Below are positions 22,702 through 34,900 of a stretch of DNA of 57,500 nucleotides, piece after piece; position 1 is the stretch's first letter; every line of letters starts with the position of its first letter. The stretch spans positions 18,547,342-18,604,841 of the forward strand of contig NC_135549.1 of the NCBI RefSeq assembly GCF_964340395.1, in the 5' to 3' direction. Position numbers and translations under genes: made by a program. The notes under the pieces were generated by a model. It was not told the origin of the DNA and did no database searches. It was given only the letters and a program-made list of their open reading frames with translations. The stretch comes from Glandiceps talaboti. Its lineage: Eukaryota > Hemichordata > Enteropneusta > Spengelidae.

Positions 22702-23985
22702 CCTGGCTCTAATGAAGTGCACCCTTAAAGCTTACTTAAGTACAGAAAGGGAATAGAAACCTGGAGAGCTGTACACACAACAATATAGTGATTAATTAAA
22801 TTGATTAACAATGAAAAACTCACTTGTATACATGCACAAGATTAGCAATAACCAACACACCGAAACAGCCCTGAAATGGAATGGTTTGATTAGTAAAGCT
22901 TACTAAAACAACACTAAAAAGTTCACTCAGTTTGTTACACTTGAAAATGGTTCACTCTGGCCTGATATACACTTACGTTCAGTAGCACCATGTACTCGTT
23001 GCCTAGCAACCAAATAACACAGAGTTCAATGTCTCTAAAATAATTGCAAAACTGTCTCTGATATCGACTTACACAGAGATAATTATTTTATCCACGTCAA
23101 ATATCAAACTACACTTTGCTTTAGTCTAGTCTCTGTTCACTGGAAAAACAGTCCGCGACTTGCAACAGTAAGCACAATTTAGTTTTACTCAAAATCTAAA
23201 AAGCTTACTCAATAAACAACAAGTCCTGTTAGTTCCATAAAAAGAACGTTATAAAGTTCGTCGACTTTTCTGACTTTGCTGTAGAAATCAGTACAAATAA
23301 TTCCGCTTCAACTTGACGCACCACTCATCAGCTGGATACACAAGTTATGAACGGGAGGCCCACCATGCAGGTATTTCAACTCAGCACACGGCAAATCTAT
23401 GAGGCGACGATAAGATTAATACTCTCACAACCCTATACTGGCCCCTCACTGTAAATGGTACATCGAAGTTCACTACAGATATTCGCCAACTTTCACACTT
23501 GCAAACTTTACAAATTGCAAGTATCACAGAGTTTATAGTTGTTTGACTTCTCCGATAATCTGTTTCAACACTAAACGAGTCAATGAGTGAGAAATAGCAC
23601 TTCACTGCAGTTCGATGGAGTTTCCCGCGCTACTCAGCTTACGGTAAAATCTCCTGTGTTCATACACAAAGTCAAAGTTATATTACGTCTGTAATGTCTT
23701 AGTGACGGGTTCGTGTTAATTCTAACCTCAAGTTTAGTTTTAGTTTTCAGGAACAAGATTATTCACAAGCTGCCTGGCTCCAGTGAGTTTTCTCAGTCAC
23801 GTCAGTTACTTACAGAAAGCAAACCACGGCAAAAGTCCCTCCGTACAGGTTTCAGCTAGCTGTTAGCCCGTGACGTCCGCACACTCTACCACTGCACAAC
23901 TTGCCTCTTGCTCTGAAGAGTTGAATTCCTTTGGGTCCGTTTGTTGATTGACGTTGACACTCGCCTTCCACATCAATCCCTTATA

Positions 23986-23995
23986 GCTGCCACCA
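23986..23995 (-). other. Primer binding site of the LTR element
   Basis: Two bases inside the 5' LTR the minus strand reads TGGTGGCAGC. It starts with TGG, complementary to a tRNA CCA end. The priming tRNA cannot be named without a tRNA set from the host. Confidence 0.6.
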
Positions 23996-23997
23996 AA

Positions 23998-24187
23998 TGT
24001 GATACTTTCATACCAAAGCACACGGTTTACACACAACACGGAGAGGTTTCGTCTTAGAACTAAACACTTCAACTTTATTACAGTCCGCCATAGTTCGGAA
24101 AAAACACATGTAACTTCCAATATATCAATACGCCAGTGATAAGGCTACAAATAACTCAGTACTGGTATACATATCATTGGGTTAACA
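23998..24187 (-). repeat. 5' LTR (190 bp)
   Basis: Matches the 3' LTR along its length, with the same TG...CA ends. The plus strand holds AACTTTATTACAG, so the minus strand carries AATAAAG, a likely polyadenylation signal within the LTR. Confidence 0.92.
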
Positions 24188-24192
24188 ATCAG

Positions 24193-25050
24193 ACATATAT
24201 GTTTATCCGTAACCTTAGAAATAAATAACCGTTATTGTCATAACATAAATTAGTACATATGTACCACTGTGTACGATGATATACAGTCAGAAATGAAACC
24301 AGTATTTTCACTGTTGGCTATGCAAATGAGATAAATTGAGATAAAATAGATCCTAATGCAAACCAATCTCTGCTGAAAATAAATACATGCATTTGTTTTT
24401 GAGCACATACGTTTCTTTCAGGTTGTTACACACTTTTTGTTGGTTCATAAAGTATTTCACTATTCACAAGTTCTGAAGTATCAAATAACTATGCAAATTA
24501 GTCGTTTATCTATTAAATAACTATGCAAATTAGTTAGATATTTTCACTGCAACAAGTAAACAACACTTCAACTACTTTCCGTTTAGTAATGTATGGAAGA
24601 TATCTGGTATTTTTAACGTTTCCACTGGATAATTCTACACTTCTATGAAACATTTTAAAAGTAAATTCATTATTGTAGGTCATTTTAAACTGATATCCGG
24701 CCAGGAAAAGCAAGATTCGCCAACTGTCGTCACTCGCCTGCAGCTTACACAGTTAAAACACGGGTTTGTGTCAGCTGCACCCGAACCGGACGCGAACGCA
24801 CCGCTATTGAAGGTGATTAGAAAATAAAGGATACTTTAATGAAACTATTAGTTGTACTAGACAAGTAAGTGTACCTTCCAGTCGGTTTTCAAAGGATTTG
24901 GCGAATAATTCAGAAATATGCTCGTTATTATCTGGGAAACATTGCCGAATTTACTTTTTACAGCGTAAACGGCAAATTTGCATAACATAGTCAAAATATG
25001 GAATGAACCTTCACTAATTGCAACAGAATTTATATTTTCACCATTATCTT
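24193..25050. other. Non-coding stretch with three octamer motifs
   Basis: ATGCAAAT, the POU/Oct octamer, occurs at 24320-24327, 24491-24498 and 24523-24530; the last two lie in a local duplication of AAATAACTATGCAAATTAGT. No exon is visible. Whether the motifs act as an enhancer is not shown by sequence alone. Confidence 0.45.
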
Positions 25051-25059
25051 CAGATTGGT

Positions 25060-26617
25060 CAATATGAAAAGTCCTCCCCAATCTAAGTGGTGGAACAGTA
25101 TCTAATTTGCATGAATCCAACATCAAATTCCTGATAGATACCGTAAATAAATTTGGCTTGTGCTGCAGCTATGATGAAATAACCAAGTTTGAGCGCAGTG
25201 CAGCTGTCTCCCAGGGCAGAGAAATTCCAAATGTGACAGCAGGCAAGTTTATCCAGTATGTCACAGACAATTTTGACCATAACATTCATACCATTGAGGG
25301 GAAAACACATTACATGGAATGGGGATGATAGCCTCAATAACACCCAGCACATCTATCACTAGAACGGTACCACGTACCATAGTTACAGCGGAAGAAATTG
25401 TTGCTGTTGGTTGTGTTAATATTTAACACTTCTTATCAGAATTTGGTGGCCTGCAGTCATTGAGCTATGATAAATTACGAAAGCATGATGCAAAGATTAG
25501 ACCTCTCATACTTTGGAATGTGTCACTATCACTGAAATCCGTATATGATGCAGTTGGTTCACAATGATGATCACCCAGGAAAATCCTCAGTCTTATTCCT
25601 ACCCATGATTGACATGAACCCAAGTGACTAGAGTGTGTATATGCAAGCAATGCAGTAGGCTATATGCTGAGTGGAAAATCCATTTCAAGGGTTATTCGTG
25701 GACATCTAATTGCCAGTAGAGCACTCATTACAATTGTATTGGCACAAACATTCAGCATACCAATGCCATGAAGTCAGCAAAGTGAAGTCCAACAGGGGGA
25801 ACTTAATGAAGAATCCATCCTTGAGACAGGTGAATCTACCTCACAAGTAGATGATCATCGTCCTGTTGGTGAAGCTCAAGAAGACTGTGAAAGCAGTTCG
25901 TCAATTCCAGATGTCCTCAATGCTGCAGGAAAACTGTATGTTAACATAATGGCCGGTACAATCACTGTAGAAAGTCTTCAAAACTCAGAGGTGATAAAGG
26001 AAATATCTCACAACCTGCAGACAGAGAAAGATTCATTGCAGGACCAACGTACAGCAAAGTTACGGATTCAATATCTAGAAATAGTGAGCATTTTACAAGC
26101 ATTCATCAAAGATGAAGATCAAATAGATACTGGGCAGGGCTATCACCTGACTTGGCTATTGAACAAGTGTTAATGAGGTGGAGCATCAAAACTACAGGTG
26201 GGTTCACTAGAGGACATGGGATGACAAAGACACAGTGCTTGGTGTGGTTGTTGTATGCCACTGCCTGTTCAGAGGTGAATTTAGCCATGCAGGAGTTGAC
26301 ATCTGTTACTTATAGTCACACAAGTGAGCTCAGCATAAAGATGTATCTCATACAAGAAAAGAAAGGACTTGTCAGATACAGGAACTTCTAGCTTTTCTGA
26401 CCCAACGAACCCTTCCTATCCAGACCCCTCCCTACGCAGTATTGTAACTGTGTTACATGTGAAGCCTTTGTGAATGTTGACTGTGCCAAACCAGTTGGTG
26501 AGACCATAATTGAAGGCATGGTTGGAAAACCATCCTTGCAGCATTCAGTTCAAAAAGAAAGACCAGGTTGTCAATCGCAGTAGCATTTGCACAGTCAAAC
26601 GTATGGAGGAAATGATC
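25060..26617 (+). pseudogene. Decayed copy of an uncharacterised multicopy protein family
   Basis: With several stops and frameshifts, the plus strand gives an ordered series of phrases: SYDEITKFERSAA, YVTDNFDHNIHTIEGKTHY, LFLPMIDMNPSD, MLSGKSISRVIRGHLIASRA, QRTAKLRIQYLEIVSILQAF, IEQVLMRWSIKTTGGFTRG, FKKKDQVV. I recall the same phrases, in this order, in large predicted proteins of unknown function from corals, lancelets and other invertebrates. They may belong to a mobile element or a host family; I do not know which. The N-terminal end is indistinct. A LINE (26630-27154) interrupts the copy. Confidence 0.55.
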
Positions 26618-26629
26618 AACATAGACCAT

Positions 26630-27154
26630 GTTGAAAGTGTGAATACGTCTAGAAAACTTGATTGTTATGCTTCATTTAAAAGGGAACTGTCTCTGGAACC
26701 TTATTTAACCTCTCTTGATAAACCAATATTCAAACTGATGCTTTGTAGATTTAGAACCTCTACACATAATTTGAAAATCGAAACTGGTCGTTGGAATGAT
26801 ACTCCAAGAGTAGAGAGACTTTGTGAAATGTGTAATTTAAACCAAGTAGAGGATGAATTTCACTTTTTACTTGTATGCCCATTTTATACTTGTATAAGGT
26901 CAAAATATATTGCTAATTACTTTTATAATCCTCCACTGCACCACAAATTTGTATTACTTCTGTCGTCTCGAAAGGTTGACACTCTCAGAAAACTTAGTAG
27001 ATATATATTTTATGCTACTAAACTTAGAAAAGATAATAATAGGAACTCTGAGACTCAAACGGCCTGATATTTTCTGGTGATCCGTTCATTTTTGTATATT
27101 TAAAGTTTGTATTTTTTGGCCGGTGGCCAACAATACTGAATAAACAATTGATTG
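26630..27154 (+). mobile_element. 5'-truncated LINE nested in the decayed gene
   Basis: AACATAGACCAT lies at 26618-26629 and again at 27155-27166, a 12-bp target duplication. The insert encodes an ORF2 C-terminus with FKLMLCRFRTSTHNLKIETG and the knuckle CEMCNLNQVEDEFHFLLVC, a stop at 27067, and ends at AATAAACAATTGATTG. It is a different LINE family from the one at 15506 but has the same domain layout. Its frame is intact to the stop, so it inserted after much of the host gene had decayed or at about that time. Confidence 0.85.
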
Positions 27155-27311
27155 AACATAGACCATAGCTTACACAAGTAACACATGTTACAGCTGTTCA
27201 TAATCGGGATTCGTAATTCGTATGGAGTGGAATGGAATGTCGTCTATGTGGGCTTCACTATTTACACGCATACATTATTGATCGAATCCAAAGTTCCTTA
27301 ATACCAATATT

Positions 27312-27407
27312 TTAGGTAACCTCGCCACAATCGCCAAATAGAATATTTTTTAAGATTTTGGGAGGAATTTCCTGGAGCCGCTGTTGAATATCGGCGGTTT
27401 CCGCCAT
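27312..27407 (-). CDS. Possible short first exon (MAETAD...), unproven
   Basis: A minus-strand ATG at 27407 opens a 31-codon frame beginning MAETADIQQRLQEIPPKIL. The initiation context (CCGCC on the plus complement) and GC-rich upstream DNA look promoter-like, and GAG|GTTACC at the end could be a donor. No downstream exon was identified and no family recognised. It may be a fragment of another gene or chance. Confidence 0.25.
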   Translation of the reverse strand: MAETADIQQRLQEIPPKILKNILFGDCGEVT

Positions 27408-30400
27408 GATAGCGTACACGTACAACAAGCTGGGTTTGCAACACGCATAGCAACGCGTATAGCAACAGGAAAGAAAGTAGTCCAAACTTCCCGCAAGTGA
27501 CCTTATTTGGGAAACCGGGCCGGTTCGTGATACGGAAAAGTACTTAACTTCCCGGCTAGAGCTCGCGATTCCTCCATAGGAGTACATGGGACGTGATTAT
27601 ACTATTTATAGGTATATGATAATAGCTATAATTTCATATACTGTATTTAATTGTTTTATGTAATGTTCTCATGTTCTGGTGAAATTAAGTTCAATTCAAT
27701 TCAAGCCTAAGCCAATACTTTTAGTTTCAATTGTCTGCCTTCATTCTACATAACCATGGATATGCAAAATGTTAACTATTTGTCAAATTCAATTTGTATT
27801 TTTGACTGCAAGTCCCTTTTGTAACTTTTCCCTTTCATCTACCTGTCCGAGTACTTGTACTGTTTATTACTGTATCTGAATTATATTTTATTTAATTGTA
27901 TATTTTTGTATGATCACTACTGGTATTATCACACCGAACAAACACTCCAATATGCACAAACTTGTTTGCTCGCTTCTCCCTGTGATTGAAAGCATGGCGA
28001 ACAGAACATTCGAATCAAAACTTTACTGTACAGATAAATTGCCTCGATGTACTACAGAGCGAAACTATCAGAACGTTTCTCAACGTCTTAAATTTTAAAC
28101 GCTATTGCTCGTCAAATTTTTCATCATTTTCTTTGTAGTGTTCATTTGCTACAGGGTTACAATTTAAAATCACAGACATACGTCTGCTAAATGTACAGTC
28201 TTGTTTTACAGTAACTACAGAAATTACCACGCTTGTTGTCAAATATGATAGATTGTGATAATCACGAAAAACACTACGTTCGACGCTTGACTTGAAAGTC
28301 AGGGTCAAAGTGAATTTTTGTACATTATGAACAACAGATAAACGGCTTTGAGCACAACATATTATTCTACATATTTTACTGCCATACTGTGGTAATTTGT
28401 GGGTAGCTTCAATTTTCGTATTTCTTGTGCAATCAATATGCTAACACATACGTTTTTTTTAAAAATGTTTGCCGTGTCATTTCAAACACAAACCAAGACA
28501 GCGGTTATTGAACACAATGCGACCGCCTTTGATAGTGTCAATTACTACGTACACCGTAAACACTTAAAATCAACAGATAAAACGTTGGTTTCGATCCCAC
28601 TTGACTAATTTCCAACTTGTATGAGACACAAAAAGAAATCAGGTGATGTCGATATCATTAAGAACAATGGGTGCATTTTTTCCTCACTAGGATGCACAGA
28701 ATAGAAGTCATCGATTCGAATACCTATATACAATTGACCTCTTCAATAAACAAAATATAGTTGTTTTGTTCGTGTTTTTATCCAAGGACACATACCACTG
28801 TCGTCATCTTATGTTGTGGTTATTACATCAGCGGCTATTTTGGGGCAGCAAACTTTTAGTGATTATTCAATAACTAATTCTTCACATATAGACGTCAGAG
28901 ATTGGCACTTTTCCAGTATTAATGTCTAAATAGACATAGACCCGCTTTCGCTTTAGTAAGGTTCCTTTGTATTAGATGTACACATATTTTCATTACCAAC
29001 AGTTTTGGTAAATTTAAACGTTGGATTACGAATCCACAACTGCAATAATCCTTGTCGGATATTAGATTTTGACATTCTTTGAAGTTATTTCTTTATATAT
29101 ATTAAACCCACTTGTTGGAATTGAAAACACAACAACAATGAAACCCGTGAGCAGTGAGTATTGTAAAAAATGTATCCATGGTGATAGAGTGGCCTCTATA
29201 GATGTGTGCATTACAAATGAAGACAAGATTGAATAACAAAGTTGGAGATTTCACTGTGCATGGCCTTTTCTCTGAATGTTCCTGACAGATCTGACCTTTC
29301 ATCTTGGAAATTATAAACAAAAGGAAGCCAGAAATTCAAAACTTGTGACTGCGAGGGCGCACTTTGTGGACGAGCCAGAGTAAGCAGCTGGGTGATGCCC
29401 ATGACACCGATATAATATTATGCCCTTGTTATTACGATTGCACATCAAAGATTTAACATCTAACCACAGGGGCTTGGGATTGGCCGAAGTCGTTTACAAA
29501 TATTCATGTTTTTTGTTTACTGTTTACTGTTCTTTTGTTGGTTTTAATAAACCAGCTTTACTAGGCTACCTTATTAATTATTTATGAGTTAGTTCTACGA
29601 AACGCCCTTAACCTCTTCCTCATATCCACTCATCATGAAATAGTCTTTTTTCATGGTGAGTGGGGACGCGGAATGGTAATCGTCAAGTTAACTTATGCAT
29701 CACCTTACACAAACACTTTAGAGTTGGCAACCATGGCGACTGACGTATCGAAACCAGTGTGTATGATCGATTGAGTCACATATTATTGTGATATGATACG
29801 TAACGTAGGATTCTTCTGTCTTTTTTCCTTCTTTTGTACGTGCTGTTCTTCTTTGTTCTAAATCCTAAATATACGATCAGCATGATCGGCGTAATTGGGA
29901 AGGCGTTAACAGTGCGTGGGTAATACACACCCGGTAAACGTGTATCGTGTGGATAATGCGTTTGGTGTGTATGTTGGGGGGGGGGGGGTATGTAAGTCTC
30001 TCGAACACTCAGAATAGCATGCGAAAAAATACTTTAATTTGAATCATGCACAGAAATGAAGTAAATGTCATAACCCAATACATGTATAACCATAACTTCT
30101 TAATAAGTTAACACTTTAGAAACTCTCGTCGACATTTTAAATATGAAGCTGATGGTCAACTTTAAATAATGACTGAAATACAATTCCTTAGAGAAAAAAT
30201 ATTTAGTTGGGCTATACAACTCTATCTGTATTGCACTTCTACTACTCGGGGCAACCTATTTCGTTGTTCGAATGTTTCAACCAAATGTCCAATTCAAGTT
30301 TTTATCAGCTCTAATAGGTCGATGAAATTGCTCTGGTATTTTGAGAATATTTATCCATCCTGTCGAAACCAGAGCGAGGAATAGAAAATTACTCGTCACC

Positions 30401-30821
30401 GTTGAGATTTTATTTTGTTGGTTATATATATGCCATGGTGCAAATGTCTTTTCTTGTAATGTCTCAATATAGTGTTCAATTTAGTAGCAGATTGACTCTA
30501 GCACAGTAATAGTAACATTGGCTTGGTATGTGTTTATCCTGAAGCCTTAGGGTGTTACGCTTACGGTTTTTGTAGACACGGTGTACAGGCCGATATACCA
30601 GTATTATCCATCGATGTGCTTTCATTCCTGTTTCCTTTTAACCCTGATTGACTCTGTGATGATAGAAATATACATCGCATGAATAAGGAAAGATAACCTT
30701 GAATAATATTATAATACACGTTATAGGCGTGCTATTAGGTATCCATGGAAACTTGAATCATAATAGTTAGATTTGATGCCTTACAGCAAATCAACGAATT
30801 CTTCAAGGATAGTGTTAATTT

Positions 30822-31056
30822 AACACCTTAAGATTCTGATCTATTTTGGGGTTTTATTTTCTTACACTTTTTGAGATTTTTTTATGATAAAAAATGCAAC
30901 ATTTAAAAAACCTTGGATAACAATTATTGTTTTGAAGTGTTGTCACTCGTAAAGTGTGCGTTTTCAAAGAGATTACCAAAACTTGAAGATTATGATGTAA
31001 AATTGCTCACATTTTAAAGATAAGAAAATAAAACCCCAGGTAGATCGGAAGGTGTT
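30822..31056. mobile_element. 235-bp MITE-like inverted-repeat element
   Basis: The left arm reads AACACCTTAAGATTC and then GGGGTTTTATTTTCTTA; the right end carries the inverse, TAAGAAAATAAAACCCC and then GATCGGAAGGTGTT. The arms are about 40 bp with a few mismatches. No clear target duplication and no coding frame. Confidence 0.65.
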
Positions 31057-31417
31057 TTGGATGCGTACATGTAGGCTTACATGTAATCTTTAGCTGCGTG
31101 TTAAGGAGCACTCAGTAATTACAAGAGGGGTTGGGGAAAAACCAGCTCCAGTCTTCTGCGTAAAATGTGACCCTCAGTCGATGCTGTTCAGTGTGGCTGT
31201 GTGCTAACAAATGGCCCTCCCTCAATCAGAACTCCCAAAAACTAGATGGGGCACATTCCCGACATTGTCAGGTCAACATCTCCACTCTACAACATTATCT
31301 CCAACATCTTATCCAACTCTTCCCATTTTACTCATGTGAGCCCAACTCCTCTCCTCAAATCACAACTGAAAATTGATTCAATGCGTGGTTGTCAGCAGCA
31401 ATTTGCTGATATTACAT

Positions 31418-31441
31418 TACCTAACCTTAACCCTAACCCTT
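31418..31441. repeat. Short interstitial telomere-like tract
   Basis: CCTAACCTTAACCCTAACCC contains about three CCCTAA-like units, one imperfect. It is far too short to be a telomere and may be chance or a repair scar. Confidence 0.5.
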
Positions 31442-31987
31442 ACCGATGGGGTAGCAGTGGGATATAGAACCGATGGCAGCGATGGGATACCCGAACGACA
31501 AACTAACGCACAGTAACTGTTATACAAAAAGTAAAATGTTACCCTAACCAATATCACTTTTCTAAAATATGGTCCTACCCTGAGAATCGATTTGTAAAAA
31601 CTGCCCCATCCCCATTCCCAACCCTGGTCGTATTTTATAGTACAGATTCCATATGTTAATATAATGATGGGTGGTTTTTTTACACAATTTAATTCCTATG
31701 GAGACTCGGGGAAAAATTGTTAATCGTATATGTAGTATGTATTATATCTGAGTCAATGGCAAAAATTGATGTAGCCAGATACTACAGTAAATGTGGAGAA
31801 TACCCTTATAGGCAAACGATTCATCAAGTGTAAGTAAAACTACTTAAGTTCTGGTGAGAAAACACACACCCAGTGTCGTATTTAGTTAAGTACAGTAACT
31901 GTATATTAAGTGTATGTCTCAACGAAAGCTTGCATCAGCAATGAATGATATAAATGCTATACATTGAAAAGAAGACATAACACTCAC

Positions 31988-34900
31988 TTTTCGACAGGAA
32001 AATATTTCAGACATCCCTATACGTATGTTATATGTTTCCATTATGGTAATCAATCGATTTATTACAAGTAAGGCAGAGATCAATGCTAGTGTCAACGGGA
32101 TGGTGAGTGCAACAGATATAATCCACAGCTTACTCTCTTCGCATGCCTTCTCTGAAATTGTGAAAAAGAAATATATGTTTTAAAAAATAACGTCGTTGGA
32201 TTCAAAATATAAACGATATTGACAATTATATTTTTAGTTGAAAATCAAGAAAGTGGTCAATTTACATACTAATAATAAATGCTTTCAGTAACGCGATAAT
32301 TATGTCAAAGACATGGTTTTTAACACAGCGGAATAGATTGATTTTCTGAGGTCAAATATTTTGTACTTGGTCAATCATTAGTATTGTTTGTGATATTACA
32401 TATCATCGTCATACACACCGTCCCAAGACAGTGTAAAAAGATACTGTAACACTTGAAAACTACTCTGCATAGTTTACGACTGGTACAAGATCGGAGAGCT
32501 ACACTTTATAATTACCTGTCACATATTCCTTTTCCGGTGGCTTCTTGGTAGGAATGGGCGCTGAAAATTGAAGCAGAAGCAATAAGACATAGCTTAGACA
32601 GTCGTCTTGGAAACATTTTATTGTTTTGATTTATCTATTTCTTTAAATTAAATTACGTAAGCATGATGACGTCAGCAGTAGTTTACATACACTTAAAGAC
32701 TTTCGATGATAGAGAATCGTACGGCGTGTTTGTGTTGAAATAGCAAGTAGCATCGTCACTACAGGGCAAATCTAACGAGATGTGGCTGTGGGCTCCTGAG
32801 TAAGTACTAGTAAACATGGCAAAAATGTAATATTGGGAGTGTAAAAGTACCAAGAAAAACAGTCCTTACCTTGGGACGTGAGGAATTGCAAGGGTTTTTT
32901 ATTATGTGTGGTTATACCATGGGTAGAAAAGTCGGTTGTCTTTAACGTCTGTGGATTGGCTGATGATTTCGTTGAAGGGAGAAAAGTTTCAATTTTCAGT
33001 GGTAGCGTCTCGTCGCATCTACAGTTGCATGGAGCACAGGAAGTTCCTGTCGAATTTACGTGTTTGGCTGCAATAAATTAAATGAGTGGTTATTGTATGG
33101 AAAACTGCGTTCACATATCTGCAACAATGGGTTAGAAAATGAAATTCAATTTATTTAAAAAAAGAAAGAAAAAAGAAGTATTAAGTAAAGTCCTTGAAAT
33201 AGTGTATCCCTAATTGATGTTTGACTTTAAAGTGCGAGAACATGTGAACAGGTGAACAATACATGAAATTAGCTTAATGATTTATGGGGCAGATGATGAG
33301 TAACTGTACAGTTTACACAGTGTTCTACATACTGAAAGATAAGAATGTTATGTGACTTACATGTATCTCGCATAGAGAGCATCAATCTCACACTTTCAGC
33401 AATCCCTCGTCCGTCGACTATTCGTGTAGCAGTCAGTGTATATTCTCCAGTCATATCTGATGTGACGTTTTTGAACACAGTAATGTAGAAGTTTCCTGAG
33501 TTTGATGGATATATATTCTTATTATAGTGGAAACAATCTTTCGCATATCCATTTTCAGATTCATATGTGTAAATATCAGTTTTGGTTTTTTCTTTTAAAC
33601 CGACTTCGATGTAGGTTTGTTGAGATAGTCTGACACAAACAGATGTCGTTTTGCCTTCCACGGTTTGTACGTTTACCGGATCTGAAAAAAATGAACCCAT
33701 TCATTAATAAACTTATTTCCTGAATCGTTTAACTGGTTACATAAGATTCAATATTAGTCGCATCTCCCTTTATTGATGGTTGATCTGGTGAGTTCTTAAC
33801 GTGCAACAAACCGTTTTTCTTGTCTGGCCCAGCTGGGTCGACTTTCCATCACTTTGCTGCATCGGCGCGGCAGAAGTACCGCTCCCCATCCCAACACATA
33901 CTAGTTGACATTACATAGCCCGACACACTCACGCCCACTCACTCACTCATTTACAGACAGCAAACACAACATACACTTCCACCCCACCCACACGCGCGCA
34001 CAAACACGCACAAGCACACATACATACATACATACATACATACATACATACATACATACATACATACATACATACATACATACATACATACATACATACA
34101 TACATACATACACACACACACATGTATGCATGCACGCACGCACGCACATACATACACATACATACATACATACATACATACATACATACATACATACATA
34201 CATACATGCATACATACATACATACATACATACATACATACATACATACATACATACATACATACATACATACATACAATCATAGTGCACATACTCCCTT
34301 ACTTGGTACTTGTATATACGTTTCACCAATCACCAAGTTTCTTTGAACGAACCACCAGGTATATGTGATATCGTCATCCTTCACTTGCATATCTTCAATC
34401 CTAAGTACCCAATATCCGCTAAATTCTTCAAGTGACAGACGTTTAAATGTGTAATCCGTATAGTAATGTGAAGGTACTGTATGTATGCAGTCCATCACCT
34501 CTGTACTGCCTGTAACAGAATAATGTACAATGATTTATATATATTATAATTGCTATATACCGAACTTGAAGCTGATACTCACAAAATAGCCATATATGGA
34601 TAACAAATGGGCATTTATTGGACTTTTAATTCTATTTCTAAAAAACCTATTTAAAACAGCATGGACCAAATCCGTGTTTGTATCTCAATAAATTAGAAAA
34701 TTAAAGCTAAAATAAGTGTGTAAAAAGTTTGTTATTGTACGTACAATAACAAATATTTCATTTTTTAAAAATGTTTTGCAATTTTTTGAGTTACAAACAA
34801 GAACTTAATATATGTTGTTTCACATTGTTTTTTCAAGTATAAAAACGTAGTAGAGTTGTTTTTATGAATTAAAAATCAAAAATAAATACCCAATTGTTAT

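Larger units (their letters stand above)
17897..24187 (-). mobile_element. Gmr1-like Ty3/gypsy LTR retrotransposon, complete but defective
   Basis: Two near-identical LTRs bound a 6.3-kb element read from the minus strand, flanked by ATCAG at 17892-17896 and 24188-24192. Domain order 5' to 3' is gag with zinc knuckle, protease, integrase, reverse transcriptase, RNase H. In ordinary Ty3/gypsy elements integrase is last; integrase before RT is the order of Ty1/copia and of the small Gmr1-like group of Ty3/gypsy elements described from deuterostomes. The RT, RNase H and integrase sequences are clearly of gypsy type. In-frame stops, frameshifts and an integrase deletion make it non-autonomous. 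Confidence 0.92.
27600..31980. other. Long intergenic region upstream of the 3' end of gene B
   Basis: No convincing exon on either strand. Items seen: a hairpin at 29626-29663 (arms CCACTCATCATGAAA and TTTCATGGTGAGTGG), a poly-G run near 29976, a MITE-like inverted repeat at 30822-31056 and a telomere-like tract near 31420. The last exon and polyadenylation site of gene B should lie between about 31600 and 31980 but could not be fixed. Confidence 0.5.

Noticed and set aside
29626-29663. Hairpin with 15-bp arms as a third palindromic insertion family
   Set aside because: One arm mismatch and no flanking direct repeat; it could be a chance hairpin or an RNA gene, but nothing supports either.
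31418-31441. Telomere or chromosome end
   Set aside because: Only about three CCCTAA-like units, imperfect, with ordinary sequence on both sides.
33905-34368. Several long overlapping open frames rich in MYVC or TYIH
   Set aside because: They are translations of the CATA microsatellite; the tetranucleotide unit keeps three frames open on both strands.
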